This document shows positions 11,590 to 21,949 of a DNA stretch of 64,000 nt, one piece after another. Position 1 is the first letter of the stretch. Each line of letters begins with the position of its first letter. The stretch comes from Phylloscopus collybita (taxonomy: Eukaryota; Chordata; Aves; Passeriformes; Phylloscopidae). Made by a program: the position numbers and the translations under genes. The notes below the pieces were generated by a model. It saw only the letters and a program-made list of their open reading frames with translations. It searched no databases and was not told the DNA's origin. The stretch covers positions 9,954,001 through 10,018,000 of the forward strand of contig JAJNNQ010000003.1 of assembly GCA_027886175.1 (NCBI GenBank), given 5' to 3'.

Positions 11590-13492
11590 ATGACTCGGGG
11601 CACGGGAGGGCTGCCCCTGCTGCTGCTGCTGAGCCTTGCGGTGCTGGATCTCCCACCGGGTAAGGGCTGAGCGGTATGTGGAGCTATCCATGGGGTGGGG
11701 GTGAGTGAGGACCGTCGTTCTCCAGGGTGGTAGGTGGCCCTGGGGTGACTTCACCCACAGAGGTGAAACACTTCAGGTGTTGTTTGCTCTTCAGCATCTT
11801 GGCCCTGGCCTAGTAAGCAAACAGGGCAGTACTTTATAGAACATAAGCAACAGGCTTTACTTTTTTGCCTCTGATGTGAGTCTCTGTCTGGGGAGAGAAG
11901 ACCTTAGGCCCAGCTGGATCCCCTTGCTGAGCCTTGGTCTTTGCTGGGCTCATTGCCTTTGCTACAACCTGCCCAGTAGCACCAAAAGGCCCTGCCCAGA
12001 TGGCAACCTCACTGGGATGTACTTGGCCTGGAAAACTTCAAATACCATCCCAGCATTTGCACTTGATCCATTCTTGAGTGGAGCACTGGGAATAAATCTG
12101 CAGCTTATACCTCCTGAGAGCCTTGAACTACAGCTGTAGGTCTCCTCCTGCTGCACCCCTCAACCCCCTCCAAGAGCTTTTGTGGGTTGCAACAGGTTTC
12201 TCATGGACTTGCCCTGAGCTGTAGCTGGGATTTGTTCCTTTATGGGGCTAGTTCCACAAAGCATTCCCCTGTTGCCATTATTTACACCCACTGCTATCAG
12301 TTCCTGACTATCTGCAGCACAGAGGGTTTGTTTAAACTGCTGCTGCTGCATTTCCAGACCATCTCACGGTCACCAGTTCCTGCTTGGCTCTTCCTGTCAG
12401 ACGGGTTTGTCTGACTTCCTCCAGGTGAAGATGGTGGAATGGGCCTTAGGACTGGCGCCGAGAGGAGTTTCTGCCCTGAAACCAGCGATGGCCATGGCTT
12501 GTTCCTGCTTTGTCAGGCTGGGGATTTATGTGGTCTGCCTGGCTGATTGTCATGTTACTCTTGAGGGAATCCACATGCTGGATCCATGCAGGACAGGGAA
12601 TCCCCACTTCTGATGATCCATGGCTGATGCAAGACTTGGGCAGCTCATGGCAGTAGTAATATTGCACAGCTGTGGTCCCAGCCTTTCACTGCCAGCCCTT
12701 GTGTGCTGTCTCCCCCCTCTTCACAGGCATCACTGTCAAAGATATGACAAACCCTGACTCTCCCAACCTCGTTGACACCCGCAGAGACCATGGCACTGCT
12801 GCCCAACACCAGCTCAAGCACTGCAGCCACCTTCCCTTCCTCTCATTCTGCAACCTCCACCCCAGAGATGCCAATGGGTGCCTTCACATCCAGTGCTTCT
12901 ACAGCTCAGCAGAGCAGCCTGGCAGCCTCCAACATCACCACATCACAGGGAAAGGGCAACACAGCTCACAGCACTCCTGTGTCACCTGGGCTGGGACCCA
13001 CCACCAGCAGCAGTACCCCAGCAGGACTGGGGCTCACCACCATCACCCACACGCCAACTCCGACCTCCCTGGCCATGACACCCAGCCGTGACAAGACCAC
13101 CACTTTCACATCTGTGGGGACCAGCACAGCCCTGGCTGTCAGCTCATTTGGAGTTGAAATGAGCACGCAGCCTCCCCCCACCTCTACTGTTCTCTCCTCC
13201 ACAGGGGTGGGCACCATGCTTGGCACCAGCACCCACCAAGGGCCAGCCATAACCACACTGCTTGGCAGCACATCCCCAGGGACCAGCACTACCTCGTCTT
13301 CCACCACCCCAGAAGTGACAGACACTTCAGATGGGCCCTTGACGACCCCATCAGACACTTTGGCCTCCCTTGTTACCACCACAGAGGTCCCTGGGAGCAC
13401 CCCTGTCCCCAGCCAGCCAGTTGGGACCATGCCTAGGACCACCCTTGATACCTCCATCCCACCAGAACCAGAGACCCCCAGTGACACTGCAG
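11590..13492 (+). repeat. Upstream copy of tandemly duplicated signal-exon plus mucin-exon cassette
   Basis: This copy has a signal exon, an intron and a Ser/Thr exon in the same order and phase as 14829-16459. Sequence just after both donors is alike (gtaagggctgag...), and the ends of the introns are alike too. The Ser/Thr exons have diverged in length (708 versus 369 bases). Confidence 0.75.
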
Positions 13493-16400
13493 GTGAGTAC
13501 AGCTACAGGGCACCCCAAGGGCAGGATCAGAGTGGTAAATCCCCACAGGATCTCCCATCTTGCTCAGCCAGGCGCTTGGCTTCTTCCCCCAGGGGTCACC
13601 CCATCTCCAGGCTCTGCAGGCCAGTGGGTGGGTCCCAGGCTGGGGACCTGTGCTGTGGTGTGGCAGTACTGCCATGTGGCTGTGCCCCCAGCACTGAGCC
13701 TGTACGTACACACCCCCTGGAGAACCTATGTATCCTGTACCCCGAGGAGTGTGACTGTACCCCAGCAGTCCCCCCAGGCAGCTGTCCCCTGGCAATGCTG
13801 CTTACTGGGCACCTGTGTCCTGTCAGTGTGGCTGTATCCTGGTGGCTGCTGCAGGAGCCTTTATCCTGGGTCTGCAGATGTACCCTGGTGCACCTCAGCC
13901 AGGACAGGGAGACTGTACCCTGCCCCAGTATCCCTGGCCATGCACATGTTCCTGGTGTCCCTGTACCCCAGCAGAGCTGCTGTATCCTCACAGAGTACCT
14001 GCACCCTGGCCCGATGCCTGTGGTGTGAGAGCACCTCATCAGAGTGCTGGTACCCTGGAGATGGCTTCTGTGTGCCTGTGCCCTGGCAGTGCCCCCGTGC
14101 AGCTGTTCAGCAGCAGGGTGGCTATGCCCTGACAATCCTCCAGCATGCCTGCCTGCCTGAGGAACGCCGATACCTGGCCCAGTGCCTGCAGGCGCCTCCG
14201 AGTGCTCTTGTCCCTGACCCTGAGAAGGAGGAAGCAGCCCCAGCTGTCAGCAGTACACTTGGGCCGTGCTAGGCTGTGACACGGGGAAGTGATGCCTGTA
14301 CAGACAGCCCAGGGGACAAACCCTCAGCCTGGAGCACGCCCTTCCTGAGCGCCGCCTGCTCTCTCGGCCAGTTCCTCGCGCTCAGGCAGAGCTGGCTGTT
14401 GTCTCCTGAGGGCGTTGGTGCTGGGAGCCACCACCAAACATCACCCCTGTGGCGAAGTGCGGGGTTCCAGGCAGCCTGGCTCATCCCTGGGCTTTTTTCC
14501 GTTGTCATCCTCCCCACAGCAGGCAGAGGACGGCCACGGGAGCCAGGTCTGTGGTAGTGGTGGCCTTGGTGGCCTGCCCTGCCCACTTTTTGTGGCTGTT
14601 TGGGGTCCAGCTGTGCAGTTGATGTTTGCTGGGCATTGCACCAGGCCCTGGGAGTGTCCGTGTCAGGTGGAACCCACTGCCTTGCTGCCAGCACCTGGAG
14701 GGTAGAAGGACCCACCTGGATGCTCCTCCTCTGCTGGGTGAAGGAGACGTGGAAACCCCATTGCTGGGGCTGTGGGGAGCACTCAGAGCGGTGCCTGCGG
14801 GGGTTTGTCAGCTCCTGCTCTCCTGGACATGGCTGGGCAGAGAGGGCTGACCCTGCCCCTGCCCTGGTCCCTGCTGCTGCTGCTGCTGCTGAGCCTCACC
14901 TGCTTCACTGTGCTGCACCTGGCTCTGGGTAAGGGCTGAGTGGGATGTGATGCTCTCCACAGGGTGGGGGATGAGCAGGGAGCATCATTCCCCAGGGTGG
15001 AGGGGTGGCACCTGTGGGGTGCAGGGGGGTGGAATGCTTTGGGGTAGAATGCTGTGTTTCCTGCTTCTTAAATGGGAAGCAGAGGTGGACTTGCTGCTTC
15101 TCCTTTTGTGAGGATGAGGCCCTTCTGTGTAGACACTCACCTGGCAAGGGCTGGGGTCAGACCTTTGCCCTTCTCTGTATTTTTATGTAACCAGCTGCTT
15201 CATGCAGGGAGAGCATGGGTGCCAGGGGCTTTGGAAGTTTCTGCCTGGGTTGGCTGAAAGCAGATGGCAGCTTGTGGTTTGGTTTCCCATCCTCATGCGA
15301 GCAGAGCCCCAAACTCACTGGGTTTGTGCTGGGGTCACTGGGGATTCCACTCTGGTATCCCAAAGCCACCACCTCACAGACACCCCTTGACAAAGGTCCA
15401 GGCAGCCAGGCTGTCCTACCTGTCCTTTGGAGAGGGTTACAGATCCCTGGGCCTTTCTGGGAACACTGCTCCGGTACAGTCTGCAGTGGAAGAGAGGACA
15501 GCCCTCCTGTGTCCCACCCCCTCCCCCCAGAGCTTTTGTGGGTCACAGCACGTCTCTAACGGCCCATCCTGAGCTGCAAGCTGGGATTTGTTCCTCTCTG
15601 GGGCTGCTTCCCCCACTGCCATTATTTACACCCACTGCTATCAGTTCCTGACTATCTGCAGCACAGAGGGTTTGTTTAAACTGCTGCTGCTGCATTTCCA
15701 GACCGTCTCACGGTCACCAGTTCCTGCTTGGCTCTTCCTGTCAGACGGGTTTGTCTGACTTCCTCCAGGTGAAGATGGTGGAATGGGCCTTAGGACTGGC
15801 GCCGAGAGGAGTTTCTGCCCTGAAACCAGCGATGGCCATGGCTTGTTCCTGCTTTGTCAGGCTGGGGATTTATGTGGTCTGCCTGGCTGATTGTCATGTT
15901 ACTCTTGAGGGAATCCACATGCTGGATCCATGCAGGACAGGGAATCCCCACTCCCAATGCTCCACGGCTGATGTGCAGCTCTGAGTTCCTCGGGAGCTCA
16001 CTGTGGTGGTGATGCTGGAGCAGAGCATAGCCATGGATCCAGCCTTTCACCACCAACCCTTGTGCATCTCATTGTCCCAACTCTTTGCAGAGACCACTGT
16101 CATGGGTGTGACAGCAACTGTGTTCCCAGCTCTCCCCACATCCTCAACACCTATGGAGAGCTCAACACTGCAGCCTGCCACTGACTGCCCCACCACAGCC
16201 ACCCTCCTTTCCTCCAGCCCTGAAACAGAAGCCTCCACCTCAGAGGAGTCCAGCACATCCGCAGAGACTGGCAACACCTCACCTCCCAGTGAACCTCCTT
16301 CCACAACTACAGAAGATTCAGTGGAGTCCTCAGCAACCCTGGCAGACACCACAGCCAGCCTTGTTATCAGCACATTAGACCCCATGAGCACATCCTCTTC

Positions 16401-17481
16401 AAGCTACCCAGACAGGACCACCCCTGACATCTTCCCCTCAACTATGGACTCGACTCCAGGTACCCTGACAGTATCTGGGACCCCTGGTGCAGCCATGGGT
16501 GGGTTCAGGAGGCACCAGGAAGGCAGGGACATGGTTGGAGTGACAAATCCCCATAGGAATCCCATGTACTTGGGTGGCTTCAAATAGGCAGCTTCACTTA
16601 GGCCTGTGCCCAGTTGCAGGAGCATCCTGTACCTCTGCAGACAGCACTAACCTAACATTGCTTTGCCCAGGCACTGAACCCTCTTACCCTGCCACCAGCT
16701 CAGCCCAGACCTCAGAGGCTACTACCCTCAGCACGCCTACAGAGCTGCCAACGCTGCTGCCAGCCTGCCCCTCTGGCTCCTCCAACACCAGTAAGTGCTG
16801 TGCCTGTGGGCACCACCACCCCCAGCACCGGTGCTTGGGGCCAGTGCAGGGGGTCCTGGAGCCCCACTCCTCTTGCTGTGCTCTCAGGTTGGAGGTGCTG
16901 GTGCTTTGGGGTACATGTGGTTTGCAGCACAGTGAGAGGCTGCTTCTGACAGTGTAGTGTGTCCGTGACACAATTAGCCTGGGAGGATGTTCCATGTCTG
17001 TGCCAGCAGCCCTGAGGAGAGACCCCCAGGTCCTCTGGCATAGCCCAGGGTCCAAGGGCAATAACCAGAGTCCTGTTTTTAATCCCTAGGTGCATCTCAC
17101 CTCTTTCTGTCACTGCGGCTAACCACCCCTCTGGACCTGGGGAACACCACAGTGCAAGAGCTGGTGTTGACCAAGGTGAGGTGTGCAGGAGGAGATCCCA
17201 CTCTGCATCTGCCAGCTGTGGTTCACTCAGTCAGGGAGGGGAATGGCTGCATCTTCAACACAGCACTGAATGTCATCCAGAGCCCTTTCAGATGAAGGGG
17301 AGACCCTCCTTTGGCTGCCATAGTCCAGGATCGGGCCCTTTCTGTGTGGGGGCAGGGGGTAGGAAGCCCCCTCTGGCACGGTTTGATGGCTGTTCTTTCC
17401 CCCCAGCTCCGTGAGGACCTGCAGACAGCATTCCCATGTGCTGGCCTGTCACTGGCGTGGCGAGGGAAGAGGAGGACGTGA
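11590..17481 (+). CDS. Small secreted mucin, long form (MUC20-like?)
   Basis: Predicted exons: 11590-11659 (signal peptide, MTRGTGGLPLLLLLSLAVL), 12785-13492, 16091-16459, 16671-16790, 17090-17175, 17407-17481. The sum is 1428 bases, or 475 residues. The first junctions are all phase 1, so the Ser/Thr exons can be joined freely. The middle is almost pure Ser/Thr/Pro mucin sequence, expected to carry dense O-glycans. The last two exons form a conserved-looking, non-mucin end of about 50 residues (HLFLSLRLTTPLDLGNTTVQ onward, then WRGKRRT and TGA) with an N-glycosylation site. No transmembrane segment is seen, so secretion is predicted. The end and the position beside MUC4 resemble mammalian MUC20, from memory and unchecked. 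It is uncertain whether exon 12785-13492 really splices across to 16091, because no private 3' end was found for it. Confidence 0.55.
12274..12606 (+). repeat. Near-identical intronic block, copy 1 (333 bp)
   Basis: This block matches 15618-15950 at a constant offset of 3344. By eye there is one mismatch (accAtctcacgg here, accGtctcacgg there). Similarity falls sharply on both sides. Confidence 0.9.
13640..14140 (+). repeat. Degenerate minisatellite-like stretch rich in tgtaccctg/cagctgct motifs
   Basis: Short words such as ctgtaccc, ccctgg and cagcagt recur every 15-30 bases in changing order. Long open frames cross it in more than one frame, as expected of a decayed simple repeat rather than a gene. 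Confidence 0.45.
14829..16459 (+). repeat. Downstream copy of the duplicated mucin cassette
   Basis: Partner of 11590-13492. It has the same exon order and the same phase-1 borders, and its intron shares a nearly identical internal block. Distances between matching points are about 3.3 kb. Confidence 0.75.
14829..17481 (+). CDS. Small secreted mucin, short form from the second signal-peptide exon
   Basis: Exons: 14829-14928 (MAGQRGLTLPLPWSLLLLLL and onward, a strong signal peptide), 16091-16459, 16671-16790, 17090-17175, 17407-17481. The sum is 750 bases, or 249 residues, in frame throughout. The Ser/Thr exon starts E-T-T-V after a clean tttgcag acceptor, the counterpart of E-T-M-A in the upstream copy. 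This form is better supported than the long one because all its parts lie in order without skipping an exon. It is either an alternative promoter form of one gene or the complete member of a tandem pair whose upstream member lost its 3' exons. Confidence 0.65.
15618..15950 (+). repeat. Near-identical intronic block, copy 2 (333 bp)
   Basis: Second copy of the 12274-12606 block, in the equivalent intron of the downstream cassette, just before the Ser/Thr exon. Confidence 0.9.
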
Positions 17482-17921
17482 CCGCTGCCCCTCGCCCAGC
17501 CTGCTCCTGCCTGGGCTGCCAAGCCAGCTGCTCCCAGCTCCTCACTCCATGGTGGTGCAGGCCCCTGGGGAATCCCATACAGCTCCTCTTGAACCTGGGG
17601 CTTCCTGTCCTTCACTCTGTACCCCCAGAGGACCCACAGTGCCCCTCCTGCCCCTTCCCACAGCCTGTCTGAAGAGCCCAAGCCCTCCCACCACCCTGCT
17701 CCAGATCTGATTCCTGTGGTGGGACCCCCTGGGTCTGCTGGGGGGCTGGGAGAAGGGAATCCCACGGGACTGGGCTTTTACCTCTGGGACTGAGCTGGCT
17801 CAGCCATCAAAGCCACCCTGGGGACAGAGGAATGAGAGGAAGGAGACCTGAAGCCCCCAGTACTGCTGTGCCCACGGCTCAGCTGTGGTATTGCTGACAG
17901 AGGAGAACACCCGTGCCGGGC

Positions 17922-17927
17922 AGTAAA
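17922..17927 (+). terminator. Likely polyadenylation signal (AGTAAA) of the small mucin gene
   Basis: A variant hexamer about 440 bases after the TGA, followed by the T/G-rich run ttttctgtgttttctatgtt. No AATAAA occurs nearby. Confidence 0.5.
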
Positions 17928-17949
17928 AAGAAATTCCATGTTTTCTGTG

Positions 17950-20900
17950 TTTTCTATGTTGAAGTGATGACTTCTTTATTTTCCAAGTTGCCTTTCCCAG
18001 TTTTCAGCTTTGCCATCTATTGGAGGTACTGGTGAGGAAAACTGAGTCCCAAGGGCTTTGCGTGGAGAGACGGGCTCAGTGCTGTCCCCTCCCACCAGGG
18101 GCTGCTGCAGACATTCCCAAGGATGGCTCGGCACCCCGGCAGACTGGTGGTCTCTGCTTTGGAGCTCCCTGCCCCATGACACCCCACAGCTGCAGGGGCA
18201 GCACTGCGCTGTGGGGCTGTGGAAATCCCGTGGGCTGTGCTCTTTCCCTGTTTTTTCCAGTCCCCAACCAAGGAGACGGCTGCAACATCTGTCCCCCTGC
18301 AGCCAAGTCATTTATTAACTGATTAATTACCCCGATAAAATCCAACTGAAGCAATTATTAGCCTAAGCAAGCCACCTCGCCTGGAGATTGAAAACTGAAA
18401 TAATTAGCAAAATAGCCTTGTTGCGTGTCAAGAGTTGTTTTTGGCTGATCCCTGCTTCTCACTGGCAGCCCTCACTGCCCCACCACAGGGAGGGCTGGGA
18501 GGGGGTGTGTGGGGTTGTAGGATTCCTAACCTGGGGACTTCTCTCAGGCTGCCTGGATTATCAGCTGGCTGGGAAGGAGCCAGCAGCTGGACAGGATGGG
18601 GAGAGACACCGTGGGATCACCCAGCTGCCTGCCAGTTCACAGGGCCTGGGAGAGGCTGGGCTGGGACTGGAGGCTGTGCCCAGGCAGCTTGTCAGGATGC
18701 TCCCGTTTGGGGTGCCCCTTGCATTCCAGGTTGGCCCCTTTGCTCTTTAGGATGCTGCCTGGCTTTTGTGGGCTTGTTGGACCCATTGAGACTGAGAGAG
18801 GTCCCTAAGCAGCTGGGCAAGGAGCTGGGGAGCAGGGCAAAGCCTGTTGGAAGGGGTCCCTGTGCTGGCTGCCTGGTGGGGTGCTGGGAAAGAAATCCTT
18901 GTGGTCTGCCTACGCCTTGGAGCTGGGCCAGGAGTCCTCCCACGGCGCGTCCCACTGGGCTGTTTTCTCCGGCTGTTGAATCCATAACTTCAGACCCCGG
19001 GACATGGCTGGGTGCCAAGGCCAGGGTAATGGAGCCAAACTGCGTCACAAAGGGAGGAAAAGGTCCTGAAGTGCTGGGATGAAAAGGTGACCAGGGTACT
19101 CACTGTTCTCCGCTGGCACAGCCGCCTTGTCGTGGTTGGGGGGCTGTGGGGGGAGGAGATGCTCTGGCCCCCTCTGCCACCGGCCTGGGAGGGAGAAGAG
19201 GGGCACAGTGGGAGGATGTGGCTCCCATGGGAGTGGTGTCACTGCCCAGGCAGGGGTGGCACAGAGCTCTGACAAGCCCCCAGGCACTGCCCATACTCTC
19301 CGTGCCTGCTGTCCTTGAGGTACCACCTTTACCCCATGGCTGCCTGCCTGCCACAGACTGCTGACAGGAGGGGCTTGGGGGGCTGGATCCAAGTCCTGCT
19401 GCTTTCCTGGCCCACAAAAGAGTTCTCAGCCTGTTTGCTGTAACACACTCCAATCTCTCAGCATTGTCCAAAGGAACAAATCTTGTGCCCAACATTCCCA
19501 GGTCATCTTTGGAGGACCTGGCAGCATCATGGGGTGTGTCTTAAGTCCCTTGTGACTCAGGTGTCCCTTGCAGTTTCCCCCTTCCCTTTACCCCTGCTGA
19601 TGGCTGTAGCCCAGCTCCCACTCTTTGACAGGAGGCTGTTGCAACACAGCCAGCATGCCAAGTCATCCAGAACCTGTGGGGTTGATGGATAACCTGGTTT
19701 CCCCCATTGCTACCCCTGAGCCCTCTCCAAATGCCCTTGCCAGGAGGCTGGAGGGGAGCCAGTAGGAGATGCTGTGTTCCCCACAGGACTGGAACAACCA
19801 GCTCATTAATTCCAGGAAAGCTGATAAGGCACTGTGCTGGGCCATGTTCTGCCATGCTGGATGGTGCAGAGCCCCTGGGTGCTGGGATTCACGGAATTGC
19901 CCCCTGGCTACAGGCTCCTGAAGGGCTCCAGTGCCCACATGATGCTTTGGTCTGGTAACAGTGGATTAATGACTCTTACAGGAACCAGTGCTTTGCCAGG
20001 ACCTTGGTTTCTGACATAGCAGAAAGACCAATGAAAAGCCTCTTCTCAGAGTGGTAACAGGGTCCTCAAGATGAGGCATCCCTTGGTGGCTCTGGGCTTT
20101 CTTGGGAGGGTGTGCCAGTGCCTGCGTAGAGGGATGGGTTTGGTTTGTCAGCCCTGTGACTCTGCTGGGAGATGGGCATTCTTGGGGGACAGCATGGGCA
20201 GGAGTTGCAGGCACAAGGGTCTCCAGACAGTGCTGGCCACTGTGGAGCACAGACAGGAGCTTGCACGCAGGCTGGGGCCAGCATCTTGCTTCAGCTGAGT
20301 TGTTTTCTTCTGTGCTGAACAGCATGTTTGCAACTTTCCCTGTGGTTCCCACCACATTTTGCACCTCAAACACCATCTGGAGCAACACTCTCCAGCGTCA
20401 GCATGTATTCCCTGTTGGGGTTGCTTTCCAAAGTGATACAGCATCGTCAGCATGGGCAGGAACCACTCTCCCACGGCAGGTTTATATCTCTCAAGTCCTC
20501 CATCTCTCAAATCCTCCTGGTGTGGTCACCACTCAAGTGGTCACTGATTGGTCAGTCACCCCATCTGCAGTGCTGGTTGCAAGACCCCCAGTGCACTGTC
20601 CCCCCCAGCTTTACAGCCACCGTGGCACTGCTGGTGGGCAGGTGTTTAGTTCCAGGTGAGCAATGCTCCCCCCTGCCCCGGTTTATGGTCTGTGCCCTGC
20701 TCCCACTGCCCGGGGAAATGCGTGGGTTTTGCAGGATGGTGTTTGATCAGCCGTGACTCCCCTGGCATTTCCCCATCCACACTGCCCGATGCTGGGTCGG
20801 GGTGTCACTTGATGTGCTGCCTGCCCGGCTCCAGCGGGACACTGTGTACTGCCTAACACCCCTCACAACACTTTGCAGGAGTTGCCTGGGGGCATTTCTG

Positions 20901-21801
20901 GTTAAGGAGTGTTTAATTGACTACAAAACCATGTAGTGGTGGGAGTTTGCATAATGCTGTTCACAGGGGAGCTGGCAGCACTTTTCAAGGGGGCGTGCAG
21001 GAACTGCTACTCCAGGAGGAGGGGGGTGAGACATAGGGGTGAAGTGACTCAGGGGACCCTCACAGCAGGGAAGGAGGTCTGGATCTGTTCCCTTTCCTGC
21101 TCCATCCTCTGGGGATGCTGGTCCAACCTTGCAGAGAAGCTTCCCTGGACCATTTACCCCCTCCCAGAACTCCAGCACTGCTGTGTCCAGACTGAGGTGC
21201 AGGTTTCAAACCCCACTGGGGTGTGCTGGGGCTCTGAAGAGGGATCCCCAGTGCTTCAGGTTGCAGCTGAGCACTGTGGAGCTCAACTGACCCCAGGGCC
21301 TGACCCCAGCCATGCTTCTCCCTGCTTTATAACCTGTCTCTGCTCACGGGTACCCAAGTGGAGACTTGTGTCCTGCCTTGCTCTGGGCTGAGACATGGCT
21401 CAGCTGCTGATTTTAGCGTCCGTGGTATCCTCACAGGTGACACCAGCTGGCATTGCCCTGTCGCCACCACACACTGCTCTGTGGCCCCATACCCTGCATG
21501 TGGAGCAGATTCTGTGGGGTCTGTGGGGTGACTGCCATGCCACTGTTGGCAGTGCCACACACTGCTTTGGGCTCAGCTTCACCTGCTGGTGCTGACAGCC
21601 CAGGGAGCTGCAGCCCAGGGGAGAATGTGGGTCCCTGCAGGTTGGGCTTTGGGTGCACCCCAGCCCATGCCCCAGCTGAACAGGGCATCCAGCCCTTGGG
21701 AAGGGGAGGGCTCAACCGGAAGGGAAGGGTGACAGGGACATTGGAGGGAAGGGACCGGGGGCGGGAGAGGACGTCGGCAACCTGCCTCCTTCTGCCATCC
21801 C
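17950..21801. other. Intergenic region between the small mucin and MUC4-like genes
   Basis: No exon with supporting splice sites and similarity was found. Open frames here are short or lack coding character. The only distinctive part is the AT-rich block at 18301-18440. Confidence 0.55.
18301..18440. promoter_or_regulatory. AT-rich block with clustered TAAT cores, candidate conserved non-coding element
   Basis: Within GC-rich surroundings this 140-bp island is strikingly AT-rich and holds several homeobox-type cores (gattaattac, caattattag, aataattagc). Regulatory function is an inference from composition only. Confidence 0.35.
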
Positions 21802-21809
21802 TATAAATA
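21802..21809 (+). promoter_or_regulatory. TATA box (TATAAATA) of the MUC4-like gene
   Basis: TATAAATA sits in ctataaatagg, 148 bases before the signal-peptide ATG at 21950. A start site near 21832 would leave a 5'UTR of about 118 bases. No other gene here has such a clear TATA box. Confidence 0.75.
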
Positions 21810-21949
21810 GGAGGGAGCAGGAGCAGGAGCACCTGTGGGACTCCAGCTCTGCAGGAGAGGCAGGCAGGGAGGGACGGAGGGAGCTGCTCCTTGCTGCTCT
21901 CTCCTCCCTTTGAGCTTCCTAGTGCCCTGCCTGTGTGGAGGCCTGAGGC

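Noticed and set aside
12407..12613. 68-residue frame nearly identical to one at 15751, possibly a conserved small protein
   Set aside because: The identity is at DNA level over 333 bp and extends beyond the frame. It lies in introns, so it is better explained as a duplicated intronic block.
12727..12784. Alternative acceptor at 12726 for the first Ser/Thr exon
   Set aside because: Joined to the signal exon it gives a different frame that leaves the Ser/Thr reading. The acceptor at 12784 gives the phase-1 start that matches the second copy at 16091.
13370..14272. 300-residue open frame after the first Ser/Thr exon of the small mucin
   Set aside because: It crosses a degenerate minisatellite, has no acceptor that keeps this frame after the mucin exon, and shows no family similarity.
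20102..20659. 185-residue frame between the mucin genes
   Set aside because: Low-complexity translation with no domain, and no supporting splice sites, promoter or poly(A) signal nearby.
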